A stretch of DNA of 64,000 nt from Cinnamomum chago (Eukaryota > Streptophyta > Magnoliopsida > Laurales > Lauraceae). Of the stretch, positions 11,201 to 21,077 are shown piece after piece. Position 1 is the stretch's first letter; every line of letters begins with the position of its first letter. Made by a program: the position numbers and the translations under genes. Under the pieces are notes generated by a model that was given only the letters and a program-made list of their open reading frames with translations, did no database searches and was not told where the DNA came from. The DNA is taken from assembly GCA_038049695.1 (NCBI GenBank), contig CP142456.1:74485422-74549421 (forward strand), read 5' to 3'.

Positions 11201-14200
11201 GTAAGTTGCATAAATGGAAAAAAAAAAAAAAACCCCTAGATAGAAAGGGAGTAAAAGAGATGGGGTGGAGCAAGAGACTTAAAAAAAGAAAGAAGTGGAG
11301 TTAAAGTGGAGAGTAATGAGTGGTTTGATGAGATAAGAATATAAGTGGGTAGTTATATGGAGAGAACGTGAAACATTTTAACAAAGAGGGTTAACTGTCA
11401 CTTTGTCAGTCAAAATTATAACTGACGGTCAAAGTTAAAGCCAAAACCTTCCAGATTAATATGTTATAATTGCATCAAAAGTGACATTCTATGAAGCTAG
11501 ATGCAATGTGAATATCAATAACTTCTGCATGCTTGACATCAACGCATCAACCAATAAATTTCAGACAGCCTTTCTCAGGATACTAGAATAATTACTGGAA
11601 AAAAAAGAAGTAGTGGCACTAAAAGAAATTCTTTAGAAACCTAACAATGAAGAAGTGGATAATATTGACACATCCATTGATGAAGATCAATTGACGGACC
11701 AATAGAAAATTTCAGTGATGTTTAACATACACTTAACAGCAAATGTCTTTCCGTCATTCCTTCTTCGAGCCCTGTAGACAGTGCCATAACCACCTGTATA
11801 TTTATTTTAAGGGTAGAAGATGATTATAAGGAGACAACAATAAGTCAAAGGAGATTCGACTAAATAACTACCAAGTAGTGAGTCAATACCTGACCCTTCT
11901 TCTTCCTCCACGATGAAAGACTCAAAGTTAGGGAGTCCTTTTGGCTCCAAAAGATTCTACAAATTTGACCATTTAACATCACCATCATTAGTCGAGATTT
12001 TAATAGGTTATAATTGGAAATGAGTATTTCCTACATGCAACTCGAGTTTATCCCGACTTCCACACTAATAAAAGACCATTCAACATTACACACATGTGGT
12101 ACACAATTGATAAGTTTACTTCTAACAGACCGGAGCTTACCTTATTATTTTTAGAAACAGAATCAGCTCTATGCTCTTTAGTAGGTGCATTATGATTGCG
12201 GCTGCGCTTGGATTTCTGCTTTTTTAAACTGCACTTCTCGTCTTTCTTATCTTGCATCTGTTGCGTAGAAGGGCTGACGGGTTTATTCTCATCCAATGGA
12301 TCTGAGAGAACTTGCAATCGTAGAGCTAAGGCATCCTTTTGCAAGGCTTTTTGTTTGCTAAAGGAGTCTATTGGGAGCTTCTGAGCAATGCTAGGCTCTG
12401 CTAGCAAAGAATTTGCAGGGATTTCTATTTCAGTAGCTTTCTGGTTTGTGAATAAAGTCATCATCTTATCGGCACCTTTCATCTGATTTCCTAATGTCAT
12501 CTCAGTTTCTATTAGTTCACCAATTTGAGCAGTGTTATCATGGGGAATACAGCTTTCTGGATCCCCTCTAAAAATACCAGTATCATGGGGCATGCATACT
12601 GTCTTTTGCATTGTAGCTGTTAAAAGAGCTGGTTCATCTGTTTCATTTGCCTTCAGTTTTTCATCTGTCATTATCTTTTGATTTAAGTCAATTTCAATTC
12701 TGGTAAAATTGTTTTCATTTTCTACAAAATACATATACTCTGCTGATTCCCCATGTGCAATACTGCTCCCAACATTGCATTTTGTCTCAGATTCATTTGC
12801 AACTTTGTGATCAATAACCTCTAATCCATAACTTGCCAACACTGAATCAGATGCAAGAACTAAGTGAGTCATTGCACTCTCCCGTTCAAAACTGCATGAA
12901 GCATGTTCCATGACAGATGTGTCAAATGGCACAAAGCCCACAACTCTTCTCATATCATCTTCAACGGCATTATTTGCCTGCACACAAACTTGAACCGATG
13001 AGTCTCAACTTTGACAACATACATAGGACACCAGATACCAAAATGAACTAAGGAATTTCAGAAGGAAGAAGTCATAGATAAAATAAATTCGGATGCAAAA
13101 ATCACCCAACCTGACAATTACAAGAACAAAAAAGGTAAAAATTACATAGAAAAGTACGGATGCCAAACTTCAAAGCAAGTACCTCTACCATAAAACCTGT
13201 GAGCAGTATAATCGTCAAATCATCATCACTATCATCATCCTAGCCTTATCCCTTTATTTGGAATTGGCTTTGAGCATTCTATGCAAGTAAAGTAACTAGC
13301 ATTGATATACAAGGGCAGACCCAAGTGTTAGCACGTGGGTGCGATCGAGACACCCCTTAAATGAGCTCTTAAAAGATTTGATTTTTTTAATTTAACCTCT
13401 TCACTTAACCATATACAGCACCACCCAAATGAAAATCCTAGGTACGCCCTTGTCAGGTGCGGACCCATGTTATGATGATCTGGGGCGGTCGCCCCATATC
13501 AAATATGGTAATCTGCATGAAGTGGAACAATGCTCTGCACCATGCACGGCATGTGCCCCATGTATGTGGGAATATCGCCCCACATGTCCCTCTGACCAAT
13601 GCAAAGTAACTCCCAAAAAGAAAAATGACTTAGTGTAATGGTTGATTTTCACCGACACGCATGAAATTTTGAAACTGTAGATTAGGAATATTGTAAACAA
13701 GTGTGCGTCACTGCGAAGAATCTCTATCTTAGACAAATGATGAATTAGGTGGGGAGAGAGAAAAGAAAGGAAGAAAGGTAAATCTGTTTCTTAAGAAAGC
13801 TGTCAGCAACAAAGTGGTGGAATCTGCTGCAACCCAGAAATGTACAATCTTCTGTCATATTATTAGCCCACATTTTTTATGGATGATCCAACTGTTACTA
13901 TTGCTAATCACCCATTGTTTTCTCATCTTAAAATTTGATTGCCGATCAATACATCACCTGATCACTAGTGGAAATGTCTAGTAAGTTGTGAATAGATGGC
14001 CTTATGACGGAACACAAGCAACCCACGCTATGCAACTTCTCCATTCCCTCGGTCTCTCTCCCAACCCATCTCTCTCAATGCCCACCCCCATAACCCCATC
14101 ATCAATGGCATCATCATCAAACTTGTCCACAAAGGCCACCAAAATGACATTTCAAACCCTCCCACTCCCATACCAAAATCTCCCCCTCCAATTCAATTCA

Positions 14201-15836
14201 TGGAGAAGATCCTTTGCCTAGAGATCATGGGTGTGGTGAGTGACTGCAACATAAACTTTTAGTGTCATGTGAGTGTGGCATAGAGAGTATCTAAAAGTGT
14301 AATGATAATATATGAGTGTCTTGTGGTGTGGCTTGTTTGGTCACGCCACTTTGTAATGCAACGTATATGTAAGGTGCCCTTTGTAATTTGTATAAATAGT
14401 GTTAATAAAAATTAAAGGGTTTATTTTATAAAAATTATTGTGAGTTGTGTTGTGGAGAGTCTTGGTCCATCTTAATTTTCCCATACTTCGATATATATCA
14501 TATGAAAGGATCCTCTTCATCGATTGAGCTTTTGCAGACTAATGCCAATTTTCGTCGTCTGTCCTTGTCCGGCCCCACCCAAATGAAAATCCTGAGTCCA
14601 CCACTAGGCTAATCCATCTATTTAGGATTGGCTTTGTGAGTTAAGCTTTTCAGCTCAATCTCATTTCAGGGTGTGTACTTTGAAGCCTTGCAGTCTACCA
14701 TTTCTTTCCTCACTACTTCAACCAAGGTTTCAACTGGTCTCCTGTCTCCCCCTTCTATTTCTTTGCACTAGAAGCCCTATGAAGCCGAGACCCATCATAC
14801 TAGAGTTGATTCAGGCCTTGTATGCACATGCTTGAACCATCTTTAAGACATTTTTTATTTTCTTTCAACTATTAAAGCTACTAATAAGCTCCCTCTTATG
14901 TTCCAATCTTCCTTGTAACTCCACACATCCATCTTAGCATCTCATCTTGGCCGCATGTGCTTTAGCTTCTTTTTTCTTCATTGATTAACTTTCAGCTCTG
15001 TACAACAAAGTCATCTTAAATACCATATTATAAAAATGGCCCTTCCATAAAAAAAAAAGGCATTAAAGAAGTTGTGCACATTGGCAGATTGAGTGGCGTC
15101 TCCATTTCAATCCCAACATTTACAGGTTAATGACCATAGCCCACAATATCCAAACACTTCAAACAATCAAAGAACTCTTTAACTCATTCAATTCAATAAA
15201 TGCGATGATATCACACTTCACTCTCACAGCTTAGCAGAATTCAGAAATCACTAAAAACAGTTTAAATACTCAAACTATCATAAAATCACAAAAGGTCAAA
15301 GATCGTTTTTTTCTTATCGGTAAGCCACAGAACAATACCTTAGGGGAGGAGCTCTCGATCCGCTTCGCCAAAGACAGCAAACGGTCGTTGTTCTCTTCGT
15401 TCTCAGCAAGCGGCAACAGCCTTCGCTTCGCAGCAGGCAATACAAGTGAATCAAGTCTCACTCCCTTCCGCTTCCTAAAATAAGTTTGAACACAACCATT
15501 CCACGGCCTCTTCGGCCAAGAAACCCTAGCCCTAATCCTCGGCGGCACGAACGACCGAATCGGGTTGGAAGCAAACTCACCAAAGGCCGAAAACAGCACT
15601 TCCAAAGAGATGGTGACGAACAGATCTCGAGTCAGAAAAAGAGGCGAATCGGGAATCGAACAGAGGAACTCGACAAAATCAGGCGTGGCAGTGAACAACG
15701 AGCATCTCGCGGCGATTTCAGCAGGACGTGCGGGGCGGCCGAGCCTCAGGAGGAGGGAGAAGAGATGCCATGCCTTCTCGATCTCGATCGAGCTGGATCT
15801 GTGAGATTCTGAATCGGAAATGGAAGCTGCTGCCAT
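8211..15836 (-). CDS. CDC7: CDC7-type serine/threonine kinase, complete, 14 exons, 956 aa
   Basis: Exons, 5' to 3' on the minus strand: 15836-15339, 12977-12141, 11956-11890, 11793-11731, 11043-10980, 10876-10783, 10692-10609, 10521-10432, 10320-10293, 10104-9580, 9112-9051, 8926-8817, 8732-8648, 8474-8211. All junctions are GT-AG, the phases match, and the total is 957 codons with the stop. CDC7 with its activator DBF4 phosphorylates MCM helicase to fire replication origins. Landmarks: glycine loop GSGGYGTV (about 466-473), lysine AVK (488), HRDVKPGN (573-580), DFN in place of DFG (594-596, usual for CDC7), a long kinase insert (about 600-795), GTKGFRAPE (796-804) and DVWSAGV. The first 445 residues are a divergent plant N-terminal region. 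Intron 1 (2361 bases) has RTE debris. The last intron carries a copied 3' splice site. Identification is secure; exon 2 limits rest on splice signals alone. Confidence 0.93.
8435..8590 (-). repeat. tandem copy of the last CDC7 intron-exon junction
   Basis: About 60 bases at 8435-8495 recur at 8525-8586. Each copy contains CTGTTCGTT(T/G)CAG and the first 40 or so bases of exon 14. The two acceptors are exactly 90 bases apart, giving exon starts at 8474 and 8564. Only the 8474 start keeps the kinase frame. From 8564 the frame meets TGA after 22 codons. Confidence 0.8.
13213..13300 (-). mobile_element. short RTE LINE 3' terminus in CDC7 intron 1
   Basis: ATCATCATCACTATCATCAT is followed by CCTAGCCTTATCCCTTTATT and TTGGCTTTGAGC. 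This matches the terminal motif also seen at 14605 and 7445. Confidence 0.4.
13305..14606. repeat. two neighbouring related repeat units (possible hAT-type remnants) in CDC7 intron 1
   Basis: The start CAAGGGCAGACCCAAG (about 13310) resembles CAGGTGCGGACCCATG (about 13456). The end CACCCAAATGAAAATCCTAG (about 13423) resembles CACCCAAATGAAAATCCTGA (about 14577). The pattern suggests two members of one family side by side, the second with about 1 kb of internal sequence. No target-site duplication was found, so class and limits are uncertain. Confidence 0.35.
14605..15045 (-). mobile_element. RTE-type LINE 3' fragment in CDC7 intron 1
   Basis: The plus-strand words TTAGGATTGGCTTTGTGAG, CACATGCTTGAACCATCTTT, CTCCACACATCCATCTTAGC and TCAGCTCTGTACAACAAAGT are recognisable as the reverse complement of the plant RTE ORF end and 3' region. 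Frames are broken. It is inserted antisense-to-plus, which is the same orientation as the host gene. Confidence 0.6.
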
Positions 15837-16287
15837 GACGATCTGAGAGAGGAAAGGAAGCGTTTTGGATTGAGATGAGATTGCGATCTGAAAGCTCAGA
15901 TCTTGAATCTGAGGTTTGAATTAGGGTTTAGGGTTTTTGAATCTGATGCATTTTTTTCTGCAGAAGATGAGAGAGAGAGAAAGAGAGAGGAGGTTTGATG
16001 CGGCAGCTGGGGGGGATGAGGGAAAAGGGGGAGATTTTGGGGGTTGAAAGGAGCGGGAATTTGGCTCGTGTGTGAATTTTGAGACTTTCACGTGCGGGGT
16101 TCCCGCGCTTGTGAGATTGGGGAACTGGGCTTTTTTTTCTGTTCCACATGTGCATGTGCTCTAGTATTTACTTATAATTAGAAAGATCCCCCTCACAGTT
16201 ATGGGTTTTTACACTGCACTGCACAAAACTAAGCTATTGCAGATTACAAATAAGATGGCAGTCCCTTGACTCATATGATGGTCCAAA
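15837..16287 (-). promoter_or_regulatory. CDC7 5' leader and promoter region
   Basis: Upstream of the CDC7 start are two overlapping telo-boxes (AAACCCTA on the gene strand, 15922-15929 and 15929-15936) and a GA-rich leader (about 15966-15990). Further up are an E2F-like core TTCCCGC (16100-16106) and a G-box CACGTG (16089-16094). Telo-box with E2F is a common pairing in plant S-phase genes, so cell-cycle control is plausible. No TATA box is obvious. Transcription start is not known. Confidence 0.45.
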
Positions 16288-16812
16288 TAGGATTGCAAAC
16301 TGAACGGTTTCAGATCGAAACCATAGTGGACCTGAGTTTGGACCCATTTCTAAATAATGGTTTAGGTTTCGGAATTGGTTTTGACTCTCAACCTGTTTTG
16401 TTTGTTCCAAGCCTAGATTCGATAGGAAAATCAGAAACCGGGTCCACCCAAAGGACTGGAATCTAGTTTTAAAATCGATTCTAATTTCTTTTTTTTCTTT
16501 ATTTTTCTTAAAATAAGCGTATCAATAAACTTATAACAGTGCATCAAGACTACTACCTCTAATATTATATATAAAAACATTAAAAAAAAAAGAAGTTAAT
16601 TTTGAGATAAAATTTACAATATCAAAGGCTCATATACCGGATCCCGGGTCCACGAGTAAGAACCTATATAGATCCAAGCATGTTTATCAATTGGAATCTA
16701 AATTAGGTTCAAGATTCGGATCCGTTTATGAATCAAAACTTAAAATAGATTCCATACCCCGTTTTTTACAGGTCGGAACTTTCGGATAATCGGATACCCA
16801 TTTGCAACCTTA
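16288..16812. mobile_element. hAT-type MITE, TAGGRTTGCAAA family, copy 1
   Basis: The ends TAGGATTGCAAA and TTTGCAACCTTA are inverted repeats. The flanks GGTCCAAA (16280-16287) and GGTCGAAA (16813-16820) match at 7 of 8, as expected for an 8-base hAT duplication. It has no ORF. The interior is similar to the element at 34169-34648. Confidence 0.75.
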
Positions 16813-17186
16813 GGTCGAAAAGATAATCTTTCTCATTTTGATAGTTTATGGATAAAAATGGATACGGTAGTATGAAGAATGCAACGAGTGGTATGGTGTT
16901 TTTGCTCATTTAGATCTTCAGCTCTTCACAACATATTGTTTTTTTGGAAATGTGGATCCTCTAAGTCTCTTTTACTATTTAAAGAGGGAGTATGGATCCC
17001 CTATTTCTACGAAACAAGGAGATATGCTATTTTGTCCAATTAAAATTAACCAACTGTATAAGATATCGTGCCAGTTAATTTTGATTGGACAAATCAGTAT
17101 CTTTATGTTTAGTAGAAACAGGGGATCCGGATTCTCAAATAGGACAGTGTAAACTGTGTTTGTAGGCTCATTGACTTAAATAAGAC

Positions 17187-17610
17187 TAGGGATGCGTTGG
17201 ATTTTGGTTGGAATTATGGTAAATCCAGACCTGGATAAATCTTGATAGATCTGAATCTAGATTTGGCAAGAAACCTCTATGTTGTATTTAAATTCGGCAT
17301 CAACTTAAAATAAGATACCTTATTCCTTATCTAAATGTAAAGCCATGTAAACTCTCAAATATGTGTATAACTCAAGTAAGGTAATTCCTTAAAACCAATA
17401 TATGTATTTCCATCAGACAAACATAATTGTGTGAATATAGATCTTTGGGTCAAAACATACATGGATTGTTTTGGATCCTAAATGCATGAATTTAGATTCA
17501 GAGCTGAGTTTTTCCTAGATACGAAAAATAGGTTCTATACCCACTCTGTTCAATAAGGAAAACTTCAAATACTTGAGTAACCAGGCACCCACTTGCAAGT
17601 TGCAACCCTA
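17187..17610. mobile_element. hAT-type MITE, TAGGG family, probable copy 2
   Basis: The left end TAGGGATGCG and the right end TTGCAACCCTA are loosely inverted. The flanks AATAAGAC and AATAGGAT match at 6 of 8. It is non-coding. Less certain than copies 1 and 3. Confidence 0.5.
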
Positions 17611-17658
17611 AATAGGATGATTTAATAATATTTATGAGGTCCATTTACTCATTGGATT

Positions 17659-18335
17659 TGTGTGGGGTCGTTCTATGCTCACGGATTTAGGTGGGGCCAT
17701 CCCCCAGTCTCGGTCTACCATTGGTCTCGGTGCCGTCCAAGGTCGGCCGCAACGCCAACTCAGAAGAATCATGGAGCGAGTCTCGGTGGCTACGTCACGA
17801 GTCCCGATCTCAGCCTCTGCCCGACCTCGGCCCCTGTCACTTAGCCATAAATGCGGCCATAAATGCACTGCCATTACGGGATCGGCGAAACTGACAACTG
17901 AGTGGGCGCCGGACCTAGATAAGGAGCACGCCTTATCTAAAGTCATGTCCATAGGCAAGGGGTGCCGGTCCGATGGGACATTCCCTTTTCACCTACCCCC
18001 CACTCAGGAGATAAGAGTACATACAGATAGGACCCCGTCCCCTCAAGGGGACAGTCCAATGATGACTTTCACGTCTACATATATTGCATGAAAGGAAACC
18101 ATGAGGGGTAAGCACTATCTTCCCTCCCAGAGCTCTCTTTCTCCATTCTCTTTCAGTCCTTATACTGACTTGAGCGTCGGAGGGCCTTCGGCTGCCCATA
18201 GCCAGGGACTCTGACTGTTATCTTCTTCCTTTCAGGTCATTTGGAGGCTCGATCCTTTCCCTCTATCTTCCCCAAACCCTCGAATCAGGAGCCTGATCCT
18301 CCTTTAACTAAGTCCGTAATTTTTAGGCACTTACA
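17659..18335. mobile_element. solo LTR of a Ty3/gypsy element
   Basis: The segment runs from TGTGTGGGG to CACTTACA (TG...CA). It is flanked by a perfect 5-base duplication, GGATT (17654-17658 and 18336-18340). It has a TATA-like ATATATTGCATG near 18078 and the word TGACTTGAGCGTCGGAGGG (18168-18186), which I know from LTRs of plant gypsy elements. There is no internal domain, so unequal recombination between two LTRs is the likely origin. Confidence 0.8.
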
Positions 18336-18340
18336 GGATT

Positions 18341-21017
18341 AAAAAAAAAGTTACAAGATATAACCATGTAAATTTAAAAAGAAAACAAATCTAAGTTCAT
18401 TGAAAGTTTCTAGATGTTTAATATATGTCCATGAAGATAGGGATTTTGTCACAGATAGCCTCACAAATTCTACCATGTGTTTAATAATCTCCTGTGATCA
18501 TGGGCTTGGCTTGTATTTATTATCAAATAATTCAAAATCAACGACGCTTCTGGGACTGTCCCAAAGTTACCCATTTGAAGATACGGACATTATCTTATTG
18601 GAACATATAGAGTGCACACTGATGGATGCTATTTTCTTTCTTTCTGGTTTTGGGCCTGCTACAAATTGTTGGTGGGCTCCAAATTTGTTTTTCATAACCC
18701 AGACTGTTTCCCGCCCAAGCCCGTCCAGCCCAAAGCCTTTGGCCCTGAGCCTAAGGGACACTCGATTATGGACAGCCGAGAACTTATCCCTAGGGGCACA
18801 TGCAAACCCTCCTATCTTGGAGCTCCACTTTGATTCAACTGAAATTGATTCAACGTCTCCAACAAGAAACTTTATCAGTTTGATGATGGGCTTGTAGATG
18901 GATTGGCGTTATTACTACAAAGATATATATTTGCGTTGGCCAACTGCACCAACAAATGACGCTATTCAATACCATGCACTTCTTTACCAAGAAAAAAAAT
19001 ACCAAGCACTTACAAATACATCAGTGCCATCGCAAATACTACAGAATATTGCAAAAAGATTATTGGAATAATTTCCAATATTCACATGCAAAAATATATT
19101 TCCAACGGTATTGTGTGAATTTTAAAATATTAAGAAAGGTAAAAATATCATGATAATTTAGAATGAAGGTGGAAATTTTAACAGTGTTATACCTATTTTC
19201 TACCATACTGTGAAAAATGCATTCTACATTTTTCCTTTTTTTAAAAGATTTTATAGGATATTTTCAGTTTCAAATAATATTTTGAAAATATCCCAATGAT
19301 ATAAAATAAAATCGGTTTTAGGTACACTTTTTTTTATACATTTTAGACAAATACGGCAACAATATTGTTGGGCTATTTTAAAAATTTTCTCCAATATATA
19401 TATATATATATATATATTTTATTGTGATCTAAACTACGTCCACACTTGAGACTGCTAACAGGCAGTGATCATTATTTCACTGATGCAAAAAATTAAAAAA
19501 TTACTACTACCTCAGTTACTCCATGTGGCACAGCACATTTGAAGAACATCTTTAACATTGCTGCTAATTTTAGAAAAGGATTTATAGATTGTAAATATCA
19601 CCTTGATATCGACACTAAATTCATTAAATGGATTTTTTTTTTTAAAGAGATTCCTATGATTTGTTAGTAGAATTCATAGAAAACAATTGAAGAGAATAAT
19701 AGGGACCATACTTATTAAGCACATGCAAATATCAGTATTTAGCTATCCATATATACTATATATTTGTCGAAGTTCCTTAAAAGGCCAGCCCTATTTGATC
19801 TAGTAAGGTGAAAGACAGAGCGCTTAGCATAAACAGAAGATCGAAATCGCACAGAAGGCCTGAGATGATCCTACTTGAGATACTGATTCATGGGATGGAG
19901 ATCGCTTGGAGAGGATTCAATGGAAGGGACTCTCAAGCACACCATCACTACAATTATGTCAGGTGTTCGATTCAATGGCTTGCATTCAACATAAGTGAAT
20001 ACCATCACATATGTCACATTGATCAGATTTAATCCCCTCGGCTAACTCAATATGCCTGACACGAGTTATGCCCAGCTGTGAATTGCAGTTCACAGATTCT
20101 TTCATAAGTATAGCTACTGAATCATTGGTGTCGTCCTCATGGAAAATCACATCACATCTATTTGAGGTTCACTTTTATTATTATTATTATTATAACCCAT
20201 GATGTCCCCCACCAAGCCAAGCCCAGCCCAGCCCAGCCCAGGAGGCTTTGGCCCCGAGCCCAAAGGACACTTGATTATGAACATCCGAGAGCTTAACCCT
20301 AAAAAAGGACACATGCAAACCCAATACAAGACCTCTCAACTTCAGAATCCTTGACCAAGTAAGCTACCACTTGTTGGTTTATTTGAGGTTGGCTCTGTTA
20401 GTCATGTTCCACTTGACCACGGTTGAGGCTAATATTCCACGGCCAATCAGCAATCTGACAGGTTGCTTCTCATTACTTCATTCCTTAACCTTTTAGTAGC
20501 ATTCCCTTTCTCCATAAGCTAGTTCCATCATCCATGTATCACTTTCGCTTATAAGGCTCTTTTGTGTTTTGGTTTCACATGCACAAGTGAATCTATTAAG
20601 TGTGTATCTCTCTCTCTCTCTCAAGACATACCCTTTGCTCCCTCTTAATAGTGGAAAGAAAGAGATTCGCCGTGTCAGGTTTGAGAGCAAAGGGAGGGAG
20701 TCAGTGCAGATCCCAAGGCAGCAAGAAAATATTTTCATGAAGTTGCCTTTGGGTGGTACCTCTGTCATCCAAAGGGGCCGGCCCCAATCATCATTTAAAG
20801 AAAGCACAAGTAAAAACATTTAATGAAAGCTACAACATAAAATTGATCCATAAGTCAACATTTTGTTACAAAGTTGGATGAAAAATGCGAAAAATCCAAT
20901 GGAGAAGCATTGCACACGTACGTACTTCTGTGATGAGAAAACCTCTCAAAACCAAATTCATATCCTTTGACCCAACATTGACAGCAGGAAGAGAGAAAAA
21001 AGAGACCTTCATAGTAC
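18341..21017. other. gene-poor stretch with short repeats
   Basis: No gene was recognised. It holds an (AT)n tract (19393-19417), a (TTA)n tract (about 20176-20193) and two copies of an approximately 115-base repeat at 18690-18810 and 20195-20320 (shared words TAACCCA, GGCTTTGGCC, GGACACATGCAAACCC). The open frame at 18400-18897 is not supported by any motif or codon pattern. Confidence 0.45.
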
Positions 21018-21077
21018 CTATATGGGCTTGATCTTAAAATGGAGCGATATAAGAGAGAAAACAAAGCATTTCAAGTC
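21018..21077 (-). CDS. MAGO: distant last exon of MAGO NASHI
   Basis: After the acceptor GGTTGCAG the minus strand reads [10 protein letters not shown] then SLHFKIKPI and TAG. This is the invariant MAGO C-terminus; many plants have G in place of the first S after LI. It fits exon 2 (ending YYLVQ) in phase 0. It is too short to be found by ORF length and could easily be missed, leaving the gene model truncated. Confidence 0.9.
   Translation of the reverse strand, partial: DLKCFVFSLISLHFKIKPI

Noticed and set aside
12196-12384. Plus-strand frame inside CDC7
   Set aside because: It is antisense to CDC7 exon 2, which fits the gene model by phase and splice sites.
17632-18091. Overlapping frames of 143 aa (+) and 108 aa (-) in GC-rich sequence
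   Set aside because: They lie inside the solo LTR at 17659-18335 and have no recognisable domain.
18400-18897. 165-aa plus-strand frame
   Set aside because: Its second half is a dispersed repeat also found near 20.2 kb. There is no motif and no splice or promoter context.
20855-21064. 69-aa minus-strand frame starting MFSLLYRS
   Set aside because: It is an out-of-phase reading of the last MAGO exon plus its 3' flank. The correct phase gives SLHFKIKPI and a stop.
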